DNA of 64,000 nucleotides from Linnemannia schmuckeri. Its lineage: Eukaryota; Mortierellomycota; Mortierellomycetes; Mortierellales; Mortierellaceae. Positions 12,162-23,535 of the stretch are shown here, in pieces. The stretch lies in contig JANATG010000012.1 of NCBI GenBank assembly GCA_029449235.1, positions 310,001-374,000 on the forward strand. The letters are read 5' to 3'. Positions within the stretch are counted from its first letter, which is position 1; every line of letters starts with the position of its first letter. The notes beneath the pieces were generated by a model. The model ran no database searches and was not told where the DNA came from. It saw nothing but the letters and a program-made list of their open reading frames with translations. A program made the translations under genes and the position numbers.

Positions 12162-13762
12162 TTACTGAGCAGGGGTTGCGGGCTGCTGGACGGCGGCCAT
12201 TCCAAAGCGGGTGATGGCGCCACGGGCAATCTCGTAGGCCTTGAGGACCTGGGGGTGGATCTTAGGGTTACCGACGACCTTGGCATCCAGACGAGCACGG
12301 ATCACAGCAAAAGCGTTGCGGGTGTGGATCGAGAAGAAGTAGCGGAAACGCAAGAAGTTGGCGTACACAATAGGCGACAAGAATGACGATTGGAAACTAT
12401 AGGGTGTGGAGCGTAATACAAATGGAATGGCATGTTAGGAGTGGTGGGATATTGCCAAATGAGGTGAAAGTGTGTAGATTCGGTGCAAGTTGCTCCAATG
12501 GTCCAGATCCAATTCATCGAAAAAGGTCAAATTTCCTCGACTATAAAAAAATCAGAAAGGAGGGTGAATTTCACAAGTCCAGTCCCAGTTGGTTCAGTCC
12601 AATCCAGTCCAATCCAGTCCGCCTGTCGCGTCGAATGCTGTCATCCCACGGCTCTAAAATGAAACCTTCTCATAATGACCGCCTTTCCAACCGCACACGT
12701 AAAATAAACCCGTTGGTCCTCCTCAAGACAAAAAAAATTCACATAACGGCATTTTGCTCGAATGCACAAAACTTACGTAATGGCTCCAAGGATCAACGAG
12801 CCCATGACGCCAATCACCTCGACATAGGCAACAAGGGCCATGGCAGGTCCATGGTTCTTTTCGCTCCAGGTCTGGATCTTGCGCGAGAGGCCGGCGGCAT
12901 GGGAGGCCTTGGGATCGGTGCTGCCGGCAGGGAAGATGGCGGGGAGGATGCTGGTCCTGGTATAGTTGATGGCGTTGAAGAAGGCAAACACGGCATAGGG
13001 GATCAGAGGAGCTAAATACAAAATGGAAGATTCGTCAGTTGTCAAATCATTTTCTTTCTTGTCCTGCAAGAATATCTTTGCTACAATGGCAGGAATTGGC
13101 GCCCTTACCGATCATGGGGGTCGATCTCCACCAGAAGATCGCCATCAAAAAGTACTGGACGTTCTCCTCAACGAGCATGCTCTGCAAGAACTGGGCCTCG
13201 AATTTGATTTGCTATTTGGTAACAACAACAAAGGAACAGACGAACAATAAAAAGACACATGTATAGATCAGAACCAAGTAATCCATAACTTTTTTTTTGT
13301 CATATCCTTTGGGCTTGGATCATTCACACAACAACACACTCTCGACACACCCACCATCATCATCATCATACCCACCATTATCATCATCCCAAAATCATTA
13401 TGATCCACTCTTTAGCGCTCTCTGTTGCTCTTTCGCCTTTTTTTCCCCTTCTTTTTCTTCTTGTGGACAAGGGACAAAAAAACTTACAGGGAAGGATTTG
13501 TAGACAACAACACCATAGGAGACCAAGGCGCCAAGGAAGGCGCGCGCGTACCAGTGGGCACCGGCCTTGGAGTTGAAAGTCGCCCAGTAAGGGATGTAAA
13601 AAGCTGTGCAGACGAGCATCGTAAGATGGCCCAACCACCAAACGAATTGGGGACCCTATTGATCCATCGACAGACAGGTTTCGAAGGAAAAGATAACAAA
13701 AAGGGATTCATTTCGTTAGCATTGACTCTTTTTTTTCTCTCGATGAAGAGTTGATCCGGCAT

Positions 13763-13801
<39 letters not shown>

Positions 13802-14195
13802 CTCATCCTGGTTTCTGGCTGTTGTGAATTTCTGATCAGTCATTTTTTTTCAAAGGGTCATCCATCTGACGTTCGCCTTTTTTGTCGCTTAAAGGTTGAA
13901 GGCGTAGTAGTCCTGTCTTGGCGTTTCTTTCTTTTTCTCCAACTGCTAGCGGTCGCCTTTGTTCCCTGCTTGTCGTTTTTTCCGTCGTCTGTACATTCTC
14001 ACACGTCCGCGTTTCTGCCGGTGTCTTTCGCTTTTTTTTCTCGTGTTGAAACTACTTTTTTGGAGAGAGAAAGAAATAAAAAAAAAGGCGTGATGTGAAA
14101 AAGTATGGATGAACAAGAGGAGAGGATGAGAAGGAAGTGTATACCTTGACGAGGGTCTGCAGACGCGTGCTGAGGGTTGAGGGAGTAGCGGGCAT
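12162..14195 (-). CDS. TMEM33: TMEM33/Pom33 family endoplasmic reticulum and nuclear-envelope membrane protein
   Basis: Family members (yeast Pom33/Per33, fission yeast Tts1, human TMEM33) sit in ER tubules and the nuclear envelope and help pore distribution. Five exons: 14195-14145, 13655-13488, 13196-13109, 13011-12777 and 12396-12162, giving 258 residues (human 247). Three hydrophobic stretches are visible: FVWWLGHLTMLVCTAFYIPY, the segment around LGALVSYGVVVYKSFP, and VAYVEVIGVMGSLILGAIT; a further semi-hydrophobic LIPYAVFAFFNAINYTR follows the family pattern. The tail, from SPIVYANFLRFRYFFS, contains the conserved amphipathic region and ends in a basic-poor Ala/Pro tail. The start ATG at 14193-14195 gives MPATPSTLSTRLQTLVK. 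Intron 1 (489 bp) holds a T37 run. Confidence 0.88.
12594..12620. repeat. Short tandem repeat, 10-bp unit cagtccaatc
   Basis: About 2.7 copies of cagtccaatc inside the fourth intron of the TMEM33 gene. It is probably replication slippage. Confidence 0.7.
13765..13801. repeat. T37 mononucleotide run in TMEM33 intron 1
   Basis: Thirty-seven consecutive T on the plus strand (A on the coding strand), in the 489 bp first intron (13656-14144). Confidence 0.9.
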
Positions 14196-14529
14196 AGTGT
14201 GTCGGTGTGTATGGGCGAGTAATTAGATGAGTGGGGTGTAAAACTGATGGGAGAGGGTGAGAAGAAAGAAAGAAGACCAGACGGACAGAAAGATAAAGAG
14301 GGAACTGAAACGATTTCCTTCGCTAATTTTGCGACACGACACACCTCTGCATCGAACGACATTTGGACTGTCATAAGAAAAATGAAAGAGCTTTCGTTTG
14401 GACTTTGGAGTGAACAAGCCCTTCTTTTCTTTTATTTGCTCTTTTTTTATTATATATATATTTTTTTTTTCAAATGATGCCTCATGCTTTTGATCATAGC
14501 TTATATAACAACAGCCTTGGCCCCATTTA

Positions 14530-16162
14530 TTACACGATATAATCCTCCAGCCTGCGGATGATCGCCTCAGGATGGGTCATGACAATGCTGTGAGTTGCTC
14601 CCTCGACCTTGGTGACACGGATCCTGGGAATCAATTCCTGAATGGTCTCGACCGTAGTGCCTGGAATGACAGTGTCCTTTGTGCCCTAATTTGATTCCCT
14701 CGTGCCCAATTGAAAAAAGCATGTTGGATTAGGACCAGTGCACTACCTAGATCATGCACACAAAAGTCAGTCCTAAAAAACACTCACCCAGACGATTTGG
14801 ACGGGGAAGGAGTGAGCCTGGGCGGTCGCAAACTGGGCCCTCAAAGCGGTCAAGGGGAACATTTTCAATGTCGACATCAGTCCACGTGCATATCCAGCAT
14901 GGTGGCCGAACTGCAACTTCAATATCTCACCCGCCTCTTCGATGCAAGCCGGGACCTCTTTGAGGTCCTTGAATTCCGCGCGCATGGACGCGACATTCTT
15001 GCCAGAGAAGTAGCCCTTGATGGACTTATGGGAAAAGATCTCCTCGCTGTACGGCAGCAAAAAAATTTTGCCGACCCAGGGGATTTCCTTTGGCTATTTG
15101 GCAAATGAAAAATGTTCGTTGTATCTGAATTAGTTGTCTTAGGAAGTTGTAAATTAAGTTTTCCCTTTGGTTTGGTTCATCCGTATCGACCGATCAAGTT
15201 CACATAAAAAGAACTTACGGACAAAAGGCCGCCAGGAGCGATAAAGTTCAAAGACAAGACAGTCTCAGGGAACCGGTGAGCATAGGCAGCAATGATCCCT
15301 CCTCCAAGCGACAAGCCAACAAAGTTGCATTGCCTCCATTCAACATGCTTCAACAGCTCATGTAACTGGGTCACATAGAACACAGGGTCATGATCAACAG
15401 CAGGACCGACCGAGTATCCTCGGGAGTAAAGATCTAAGTTGTAATAGTAAGAATTAGGTTTTGATTGAACATGAACGGTATTGGAGATGAGCCTTGGATA
15501 TGCGAAAGTAATGTGTGGTTGTGCGTACCATAGAGAAGCACACGGCAGCCGTTGGCGGCCATGTGGCGGGCGACATTGCTGTAGACGGAAGCTGGGGTTG
15601 AGAGTCCATGGACAAAAACGATCTAGCGTGAGTTGTAAGTGTATGTGCACATTCCACAAAATGATGGTAAGTGTCTATTGACATAGGACATGAGTGCACG
15701 GCATTCAAGGATGATCGATCGATCGAAATATAGAGCACAAGGAAAGAAGCGGGTGAATTTACCTTCTTGCCATCCTCTGGTCCAAACAAGAAAAAGTGAG
15801 TCTCTCCGTACGACAACTCGGCATACTCTCCACCTACATGACGCCCGCATCACAGATGCCAATAAGCACTGTTGTTAGAATATGGCTTGTGCATCAATTA
15901 AACCAGCGATTGAGGGAAGCATTGCCGAGAGCGAAGAGTGAAGTGAAAAGTGCTAATTAGTGTGAAAGGATGTGTGTAAGTGTGTACCAGGGTAGTAGTC
16001 CTCAGGGTAGGCGCACTTGAGAAGATTGGCGGCACGGAGACTGGGCAGTGTCAAGCCACGTTCGGCGGTGATGGCCGAATAAACCTTTTTGACCCCGACG
16101 AGAGCCAAGACCGAAGCAGCAGCAGTAGCAACAGCAGTAGTAGTAGCAGCCATTTTGGGCAT
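14530..16162 (-). CDS. Alpha/beta hydrolase fold protein, N-terminally membrane-anchored or targeted
   Basis: Six exons: 16162-15988, 15833-15763, 15622-15529, 15433-15219, 15093-14788 and 14685-14530, giving 338 residues (335 if translation starts at the second Met, 16153). The fold is shown by VFVHGLSTPASVYSNVARHM (oxyanion-hole HG), DLYSRGYS, the nucleophile elbow GLSLGG with Ser ~155, Asp ~291 in GTKDTVIPG and His ~319 in GATHSIVM, so a complete Ser-Asp-His triad is present. The N-terminal ~25 residues are Ala/Thr/Val-rich and could be a membrane or targeting segment. Sequence around the triad resembles the MhpC/monoglyceride-lipase-like esterases, but the substrate cannot be read from sequence. 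The ORF is intact with no sign of decay. Confidence 0.85.
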
Positions 16163-18865
16163 TGAGTTTGAGTATTAAAGAGAGAAGACGAGTATTAAAT
16201 AGAGGGAGTGAAGAGAGTAGAGAGAGTGAAGAGAGGAGAGTGTTTCTGCAATGAATGACTTGAGTGAGTGGACGAGCGAAATGAGTGAAATGAAAAGAAG
16301 TTAAAGGAAGAGATTCGATTCAGATGAGCCAGCCCATTTTTATTACTTTTAACGGTCTTTTGTTCCTGGACTTGGATGGGCCACTGGGACAGACATTTGC
16401 CCGAATAGGATTAAGGCAAGAGGGGCACAGGCTAGGGTGCGTGCTTGAGTCTGCATTTGCCCCAAAAACAAAGGGGAACGGGCGTTTCTTGAATGGCATA
16501 AGAAATGACATACTCTCCACTCACTTGCTCCTTTACTCATGAAAAAAGAAAAAAGGTGATCGGGGACTGGCAACGCAAGTAACTGAAGAGATAATAAAAA
16601 GTCGACCGCAATGGACTCCTCTGAGGGGAGACGTAGGGGGGCACCATATTTTCACATCGATATTGCGCTCAAGCAACTTGTACTTTCCACGAGGCGCAAC
16701 AAAATGAACGAGCTAGTCATGAAAGATCTCTGCACTCATGGAGCACGAGCACACACAAACATACCTGCGCAGGGACAAAGAGTGACCACGCGGAGTGAAA
16801 CTAACAAAGAATACGGGCTCGCCTTGGCATCCATTGTCTACTTTTCTTCTAACATCGACCACACGCGCATCACATCTTCAAATACCCTAGATATACGCCT
16901 CTTACCATTCATAGGTACCAATCGCCTCGAGAAAACGCATTATTCCATCTACTGATCGGACCACGGACGTCGACGTTCAATTGAAGGAACCCCAAAAAGA
17001 AAAGCGGTTCACATGGGTGACGCCATGTTCCGAAGGAAGGTACCTTAGCGACGTCAACTGTCCTCCCGCTGTGCAGCGAATGCATTTGGCTTTGTCATCC
17101 CTGTACCTATACGAGCAACTACTGCTCGAGGAATACGAGAGTACTGCTATAAAATGGCACGTGTACACAGTGGATGAGGCTTGGATCAACAAGCACAGAG
17201 TAGTACAGGCACAATGCATATAAACTGATCCGCAATTGCAAAGCAGCTACAGGAACAGCGACAACAAAAGAACCCCCCTCACCCTCAAAAATCCCCTCAA
17301 AAGCCGACGCCTTTTTCTCTTCATCTCCCCCTTTTGCGACAAGCGTGAAAGAAGGAAAAGATATCTATGAAGGTGCTGGCTTGATCACGTTCCTTGTTTT
17401 ACTCTCCTTTTTTATTCCTTCCCGGAAGCGAAAGAAAACAGATAGATTGACGGGAAGGGAAAAGTAGAAGGAAAAGGGCCACGAGGTACAGACAAGAGAA
17501 AAGAAACACTGCGAGCATATCAAATAGAAGGGAATCATCCGGGACTCATATTTGACTGGATTGAACCCTTGACAACCTCGTGGCGAATTGGAAAACAGCA
17601 ACAAAAGCTGATGTCAACCGGGGTCAAATGGCGTGTCAACAATGCTGCTGATGATGATGATGGTGATGATGATGACTGTAGACGTCGGAATTTGAGATAT
17701 CTACGCTCACAGGGGATAGGGACAGTGACAAGGGATAGATGCAGTAGTGTGGGTTGTTGCTGGATGCATTTTGCATACAAAAAAAGATGTGATGGCAGGC
17801 ATATGCCATTGCTTATAATACTAGAGTCATCTTGAGGGATTAAAAGTATATGTAGAGACATGTAGCATTTTAACCATTATTGGGTTCAGAGTATGCATAT
17901 CGGACATGTTAACATATGAGATAAGGGAGAAGGAGTAGGCTGTCTGTCAAGTTGGTATCTGAACAGATAGATATGTGAGTGCCTGTGGATGGATAAATAT
18001 GTATGTATGTGGTGGATGTGGTAGATGTGGATGTGATATTAAGGATATGAGAATGGGGGGGATGGGGTGCGAGTACGCTCATAGAAAACCTATCTACATA
18101 GCAATGATATTTATCTGATGAAGACTGAAGGAGCGACCACATCCTTTTTTTTCAGTACAGTACATTAATAACATGAGCCACCATTGCTCTCGCCTCAGCC
18201 CCCTATTAATCATTGATCAAGTATTTATCACGCCCTATTTTGATTGAGGTGAAGAGAAGAGGAGAAAGAGAACCGCACTGCGCCAAGTCAAGGGAGACTC
18301 TTCTAGAGAATCGACAGTTGGCCAATGACAATGACATCAGCCTACGAGTAAGCCCATAGCCATTAGCATTATCTCCATCATCATCGCCACAGCACGGTCA
18401 TTTTCGATTGCTCTCTCTTTCTTACCAAGGGCAAGCGAGGAGATCAAAAGTAGTAGCAGGGCTGTGTGAATTTTTGTCAGTCGACGTGTTCGTATGTGTA
18501 TGTATGTTCACAGACCATCGATTGCGCCCGAGGGAGTCTAAAAAAAGCATATCGACTACTTCTTGGCACCTGTGCTGTCTTTTTTTTGTTTTTTCTCTCA
18601 TTCATTCTTCATTCTTCTCTTTGCCCATTCACTTTTTTCCTCTTCTTTTTTCTTTCTCGCGAGATCATTGATCCTTCTCCTTTTGCCTCTCCTCTCTTTC
18701 ACACTCTTTTCATACTACAACCAACAACATCAAACAAGCTCACTGCGACAACAATAACCCACGCCCACTCCTTTTTTTTTAACCTTCTATTCCCCTTCCC
18801 TACTTCTGACACACATTTGCTAACAGCAGAAAGTGACTGACACAGCTTCTTTTTCTTCTTCACCC
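16163..18865. other. Gene-poor stretch upstream of the ankyrin gene
   Basis: 2.7 kb without a gene I can support. Two adjacent plus-strand open frames (16611-16955, 114 residues; 16981-17223, 80 residues) have no recognisable motif, and the second interval is open on both strands. A GAT-rich microsatellite lies at 17646-17676 and GT-rich DNA at 17998-18030. The last 300 bp are pyrimidine-rich, as expected of a leader and promoter for the gene starting at 18866. Confidence 0.4.
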
Positions 18866-21800
18866 ATGGCGACTTTGAGAGCCATGCTTCAGCTCCGGCC
18901 AGGCGCTTCAGCTTCTTCCTTCTTTGCCTCTTCAACAACTTCTTCCTTTCCTCCCTCTTCTTCCTCTTCTTCATCTCCACAACAACAACAACACAACAAC
19001 TCTGATTCACCTTCATATCCTCATTCACACTCACAACACTCTGATCTTCTATTACCAGGGATGCACTGCTCAACTATACCGCGACCCATGACGACTGCAC
19101 TGACCACTTCCTCCCTTTCCATAACCTCAACCTCATCCAACTCTTCCAAAAAGCAACCCCTCAACCTGGGGCTGCACTCTGGTGCGGCCTCCGGCAACCT
19201 CGGTTAGTATCTCATTCGTCCTCTTCTCCCTCTTATCCCCTCCAGGGGGTGTGCACTATACACCCCCTTGTTCCTCCTCTCTCACCCTTATTCCCACATG
19301 CTTGCTTCTACTCCCTTTTCGACAAAGAAAGAAAAAAGCGTGTGTGCATGTTTTTTTTCCCAGTCTTCCCAGCTATGCCCAATTATGCGCCCACAGGAAA
19401 AGAAAAAGAAAAGAAAAAATCCTGCATCAAGGGCACTTGTCTTTTCCTCCTGTCCCTTATCCCCCTTCTGTCTCTTTTCCTTTTGCATGTTACTATTACG
19501 CAGAGATGTCCCCCTTCTTCAACCACTTCAATCCATTCCCTCCCCCCCTCTTTCCCCCTAATCCTCTAACACTTGTTCGTTTCTCCAACTTCTTTCTCTT
19601 ATGGATTTGAAGCTTTCTTTCCACCCCTCTTTTCAAGCAGACAGTTTTTTTTTTTTTTTTACTCAGTTGGTGTACCCCGCACAACTTGGAGTTGCTTCTG
19701 GAGTAGACTGTAGCTCCCCCCTTGTTACCCGTGCCACTACCCCTTCCTTTTTTCCACTTCTTTCCTTCCTTCCCGTGCCCCAGTTTCCGTCCACCCACGC
19801 CTTCCAATCGTTGCACAAAAGAAAAAAAGAGACCTTTTCCCTTGCCCTTTTCAGAGACAGGCACAATCCATCCACCCACAAGTTCTTCGAGGCAGAAAGG
19901 ACCGTTTTGCTGATTCTTGTTGTCTTCTTCGCAGATCATTCCCGTATGGACTGGGTCTCCAATCCATTACCTTACACCACTCCAATACGAACACCCATTG
20001 AGACAATCCGGATCGGAAAAAGCAAAAAGAATGATGAGTATAACACACTCTTTACTGCTTCTTTTCTACTCCCGCAAACAACAATGAGGGGCGATGACGC
20101 TGAATAGCCCATTGGCACCCCAGATGTGGCGACGGACAATTTTGGTGACAATGACATCAAATGCGCAAGGGCGATCGATAATAAATTGATGGGTTCCTAT
20201 GTTGCATCCTAGTTTGCTCCTATCGGACGAAGAGATGAACCCTTTCTATCCCAATCTTAGCATATGTCAAATTCTCGCTAATCCTCGATCCCCCTTTCTC
20301 TGCCTCCGTCTCTCCTTGGCTCCCTTTGTTCTCCCTCTGACCCTTCTTTCCCTCCTTCCCATTCAATCCACTCATTTTTCTTGAACCCTTTTTTTGTCTT
20401 CTCTTCTTGTCTGTCCTATTCTTTCATTGTCTCTCGTACCTACAGTATCCATCTCCGGCCTCCCTCGAGATGAAGAATAAAAGCAAAACTAAAGCCCCAA
20501 AATCCTTCGAGTCGACATTGCACCCCTAACCTGCCTAATTGATTGACTGAGGGACTGACTGACCGACATCCTTCTCACGTTCTTCCTGTGTACTTTTCCT
20601 TTGCACCTAGGCTTGGTCAAATTTGCGCTGGACAATGGACAACCGATCGACTCTGTAGTCAACGGGGTCTTGCCAATTCATGCAGCCTGCTGTAGCAACG
20701 GGAATGTGGCCGTGGTCCTCTTTCTGATCGAGCGCGGAGCTGATGTTAACTCTCGACGGTATCCTCGCAAGTACAGTGGCGATAGAGTCGTCGGCGCGTA
20801 AGTTGTTCTGTCAAAGAGAATTCGATAATTGATTGAAATTTACACCCCCCAATGTTCTTTCTCTCCCCTGACCCCCTGGAACCCCTTTTGCTAAGCGCGA
20901 CTTGGTCCATGCGGGATGGGATTCAACCACTCTATACAAAAACCACTTTTCTGTCGGCGTTTGTTTATTTGTTTGTTTTGGCTGATTTTTTTGGTTTGTT
21001 TGTGTGTTTGTTTCTTCCCAGAGTATTCCTCGGGGGGAACAGGGTCAGCATGCGCACAACATGACATGGACCCGATACAGCTTCAATCTCATGCGCATGA
21101 CACGCTGCGCTCACTCACTGTCTCTCTCTCTTCCCTTCCCTTCTTGTTCACTCAAATTTGTCCAAAAGAAGATATAACGAGAGACATGGAAGGTCTGGAC
21201 TTGACTGAATTGATTTCTAATCCTTCTTTTCCTTCTTTTTCTTCTTTTCCTTCGTTTCTTTTGCCTCCACTCTAGTCAAACAGTAGGAACCACCGGATCA
21301 ACTCCTTTACACTTTGCAGCGGCGAATGGCTGTCTCGCCATTGTCGAGATCCTGCTGCGGCACGGCGCAACGCCTGATTTGGCCGACAAGGTAAAATGAT
21401 GAAGAGAAACAAAAAGTGCGATATCGGATGACGATTGGCGTTCATTTTGTAGTTTTCATTTCATAATCAACTCACAGGCAAACCGGTCAATGCGCCCTCA
21501 TATGACGCTTGATTACGATAACTACAATAGTACGGATCCACTCCATACACTGTTGCAACAGCAAGGAATCACCCAGACGTTGCTGCCTTGCTCCACATGC
21601 ATCTGTCTATGCAACGTGGCCTGCAGGTCACCACACCTGATCTTGATTTCTGTGACTCGAGAAACGGTGATCCGTTCACAAGTCCCAGGAGTAGTGGTGA
21701 CTTTAGTCGCAGGATCTCGGCTGTCATGGCACCCACCCGCTCAGGACTCGAATCTTCTTCTCGGCCACTTCCCTCGCGCATCAGCACCGACGTCTCTTCT

Positions 21801-23021
21801 CCACCACCCTCAGGAGCAACATCTCGCAACATCTACCAACGTCGTGTGAGTCTACCCTGTATCATCGAATCTCCTTCCTCACCCGTGGCGTCCAATTTGC
21901 CTAGACAATCATGCGATCTGGGAAGACCTCCCCTGTCGACGGAGCCATTGCACTCACGGAACAAGTCGACGGATTCTCACCTTCTCGGGCCCCCCTCCAG
22001 GCTGAGCAACCTCTTTTCTCTCACCAAGACTCAGCCACCTGTTGCTGCTCAGACTGCGTTGCTTCCTTCCGACAACACTCCAGGAGCACCCAATCCCACA
22101 GAATCGCTTATTGTAGCTCCTGGCGGAAGACGTCGCTCGGTAGACTTACTTGGGACAGGATCCTTGTCTCCCAGGACTGCACTTGCTGTCAACAGGAGGA
22201 AATCGCTGGATCAGTTGCGCGCTGCACCTCCAGTGTTTGATGCAATCATTCCAGGAGGAAGGACAACCGCAGACAACAAGACGCGACGGGATTCAGATGC
22301 ATCGACATCAGAAACGATTGTGTCATCCGGTCAATCGTCCTGCTCGACCTTGGTTCACCCGATGATGGCTATGGCTGGCAACGACAGCGGGACCCAGCTG
22401 GACAAGATCCAGTCGTCCTCCTCTCTTCCCGCGTCCGATGATACCCTTGTCGAGTCATCCGAGATCAAGGCTCCTACTGCGAATATAACCTCTACTTCGT
22501 CTCTTGCTGCTTTGCGTAGAGCCTCCTCAGCATCTGAGCCAGGCGTTCGTTCATCCCTTGACCTGAGATCAATGACCTCTTCACGCCATCATGACGTGGA
22601 CATGAAAGCCCGTCGCCGTCGCAGCATGCAGGAGCCTCTGGACGCTTCCTTTTTTTCGCCTCCACTGATCTCTGCTTCGTCTTTCCAGAACAAGCTTGAC
22701 AACAACAGCAGTAATAACAGCAGTTATACGAGGCACCGCGCCTCCTTTTCGGGAAGCGCGACCGTGTCGGGTCGATTCTCTCGATTCTGGTCGTACACCT
22801 CTGGACGCGAGAGTCCCGAGCCGTCTGCCATTCATTCCAAGAACAATTCTGCGGGGACTTTGGGATCTGTCACCAGTTACAACAGTAGCGAGGTGGCTCC
22901 CTGGACGATGAGCGATATGACCGATGGACACTATTTCTCTGAGAAGGACTTCCCCGTCTCTGGTCGCAAGTCCCGCAACGGTGTCATGAACCGTCTCTCT
23001 GGCCTCTGGTCTCGTCGCTGA
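18866..23021 (+). CDS. Ankyrin-repeat protein with Ser-rich disordered tail
   Basis: Four exons: 18866-19202, 20611-20797, 21276-21390 and 21531-23021, giving 709 residues. The ATG at 18866 (ccATGG) is in good context; no other in-frame ATG precedes it. The N-terminal ~110 residues are Ser/Gln-rich. Exons 2-4 encode ankyrin repeats: NGVLPIHAACCSNGNVAVVL followed by RGADVNSR, then GSTPLHFAAANGCLAIVEIL with RHGATPDLADK, then YGSTPYTVATARNHPDVAAL. The junction 21390|21531 is what restores the third repeat; reading across that intron hides it. The last ~470 residues are Ser/Thr/Pro-rich with many basic RRxS-type sites (for example GRRRSVDLL, NRRKSLDQL, ARRRRSMQE), possible kinase targets by pattern only. 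It ends in MNRLSGLWSRR. Such architectures occur in fungal signalling proteins, but I cannot name the orthologue. Confidence 0.85.
19203..20610 (+). other. Unusually long first intron of the ankyrin gene
   Basis: 1,408 bp from GT at 19203 to AG at 20610, about ten times the usual intron here. It is strongly pyrimidine-rich on the coding strand and contains several open frames made of Ser/Pro/Phe that look like composition artefacts. Splicing across it joins G|GC in frame and produces NLG|LVKFALDNGQ. Confidence 0.7.
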
Positions 23022-23302
23022 TCGATGCCGCCGCCTCTCAAATACATACACATACAGACTCATTCTCTCTTCTCTCCGACCAAATACCTTGTACCATACC
23101 CTTTGTTTTCTTTCGATTTCTTTCTTTTCGTTTTCGTTCCTGTTTTCTTTTTTCTTTTTCTCTTTTGCTTTTTGCTTGTACCAACACATCAACCCTTCCC
23201 TAAAAACATACATAAATCGGAGAAAAAAAAAAACAAAACACATTCCTTAGATCTTTTTTTCTTTGTTGAAAACAAAAATAAAGACCAAAAAAAACACCAA
23301 AA

Positions 23303-23353
<51 letters not shown>

Positions 23354-23535
23354 ATATCTGCCCTAGATCCAGATCATCGTAATGTTCACTTCACCCATTT
23401 TTTTTTTATTTGGCAGATGATATTCAGAGAAAGTTGCTATCCTGCATTTTTGCTTTTGTCCAGGAGTCCTGCAAGCTTTCCCTTCCCTTCTCCTCATTCT
23501 TGAAGGGCGATTTGTGAAAAGTTATGACGAGTTGT
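23022..23535. other. Convergent 3' region, ankyrin gene / PSMA3, with A48 run
   Basis: 514 bp between converging stops. A 48-nt A run (23305-23352) lies 284 bp after the ankyrin stop, preceded by AT-rich DNA with AATAAA (23276-23281). No gene seen. Confidence 0.6.
23305..23352. repeat. A48 mononucleotide run
   Basis: Forty-eight consecutive A on the plus strand, 24 bp after an AATAAA, in the 3' flank of the ankyrin gene. This is the longest homopolymer in the window. Confidence 0.9.

Noticed and set aside
19182..20107. Long open frames in the ankyrin intron
   Set aside because: Ser/Pro/Phe-rich composition of a pyrimidine-rich intron; no motif, and splicing across it restores the ankyrin repeat.
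21490..21849. 119-residue plus-strand open frame around the last ankyrin exon
   Set aside because: It runs through intron sequence; only the frame entered at 21531 gives the repeat YGSTPYTVATARNHPDVA.
23305..23352. Retrocopy (processed pseudogene) hypothesis for the A48 run
   Set aside because: The adjacent gene keeps introns and no direct repeats flank the run.
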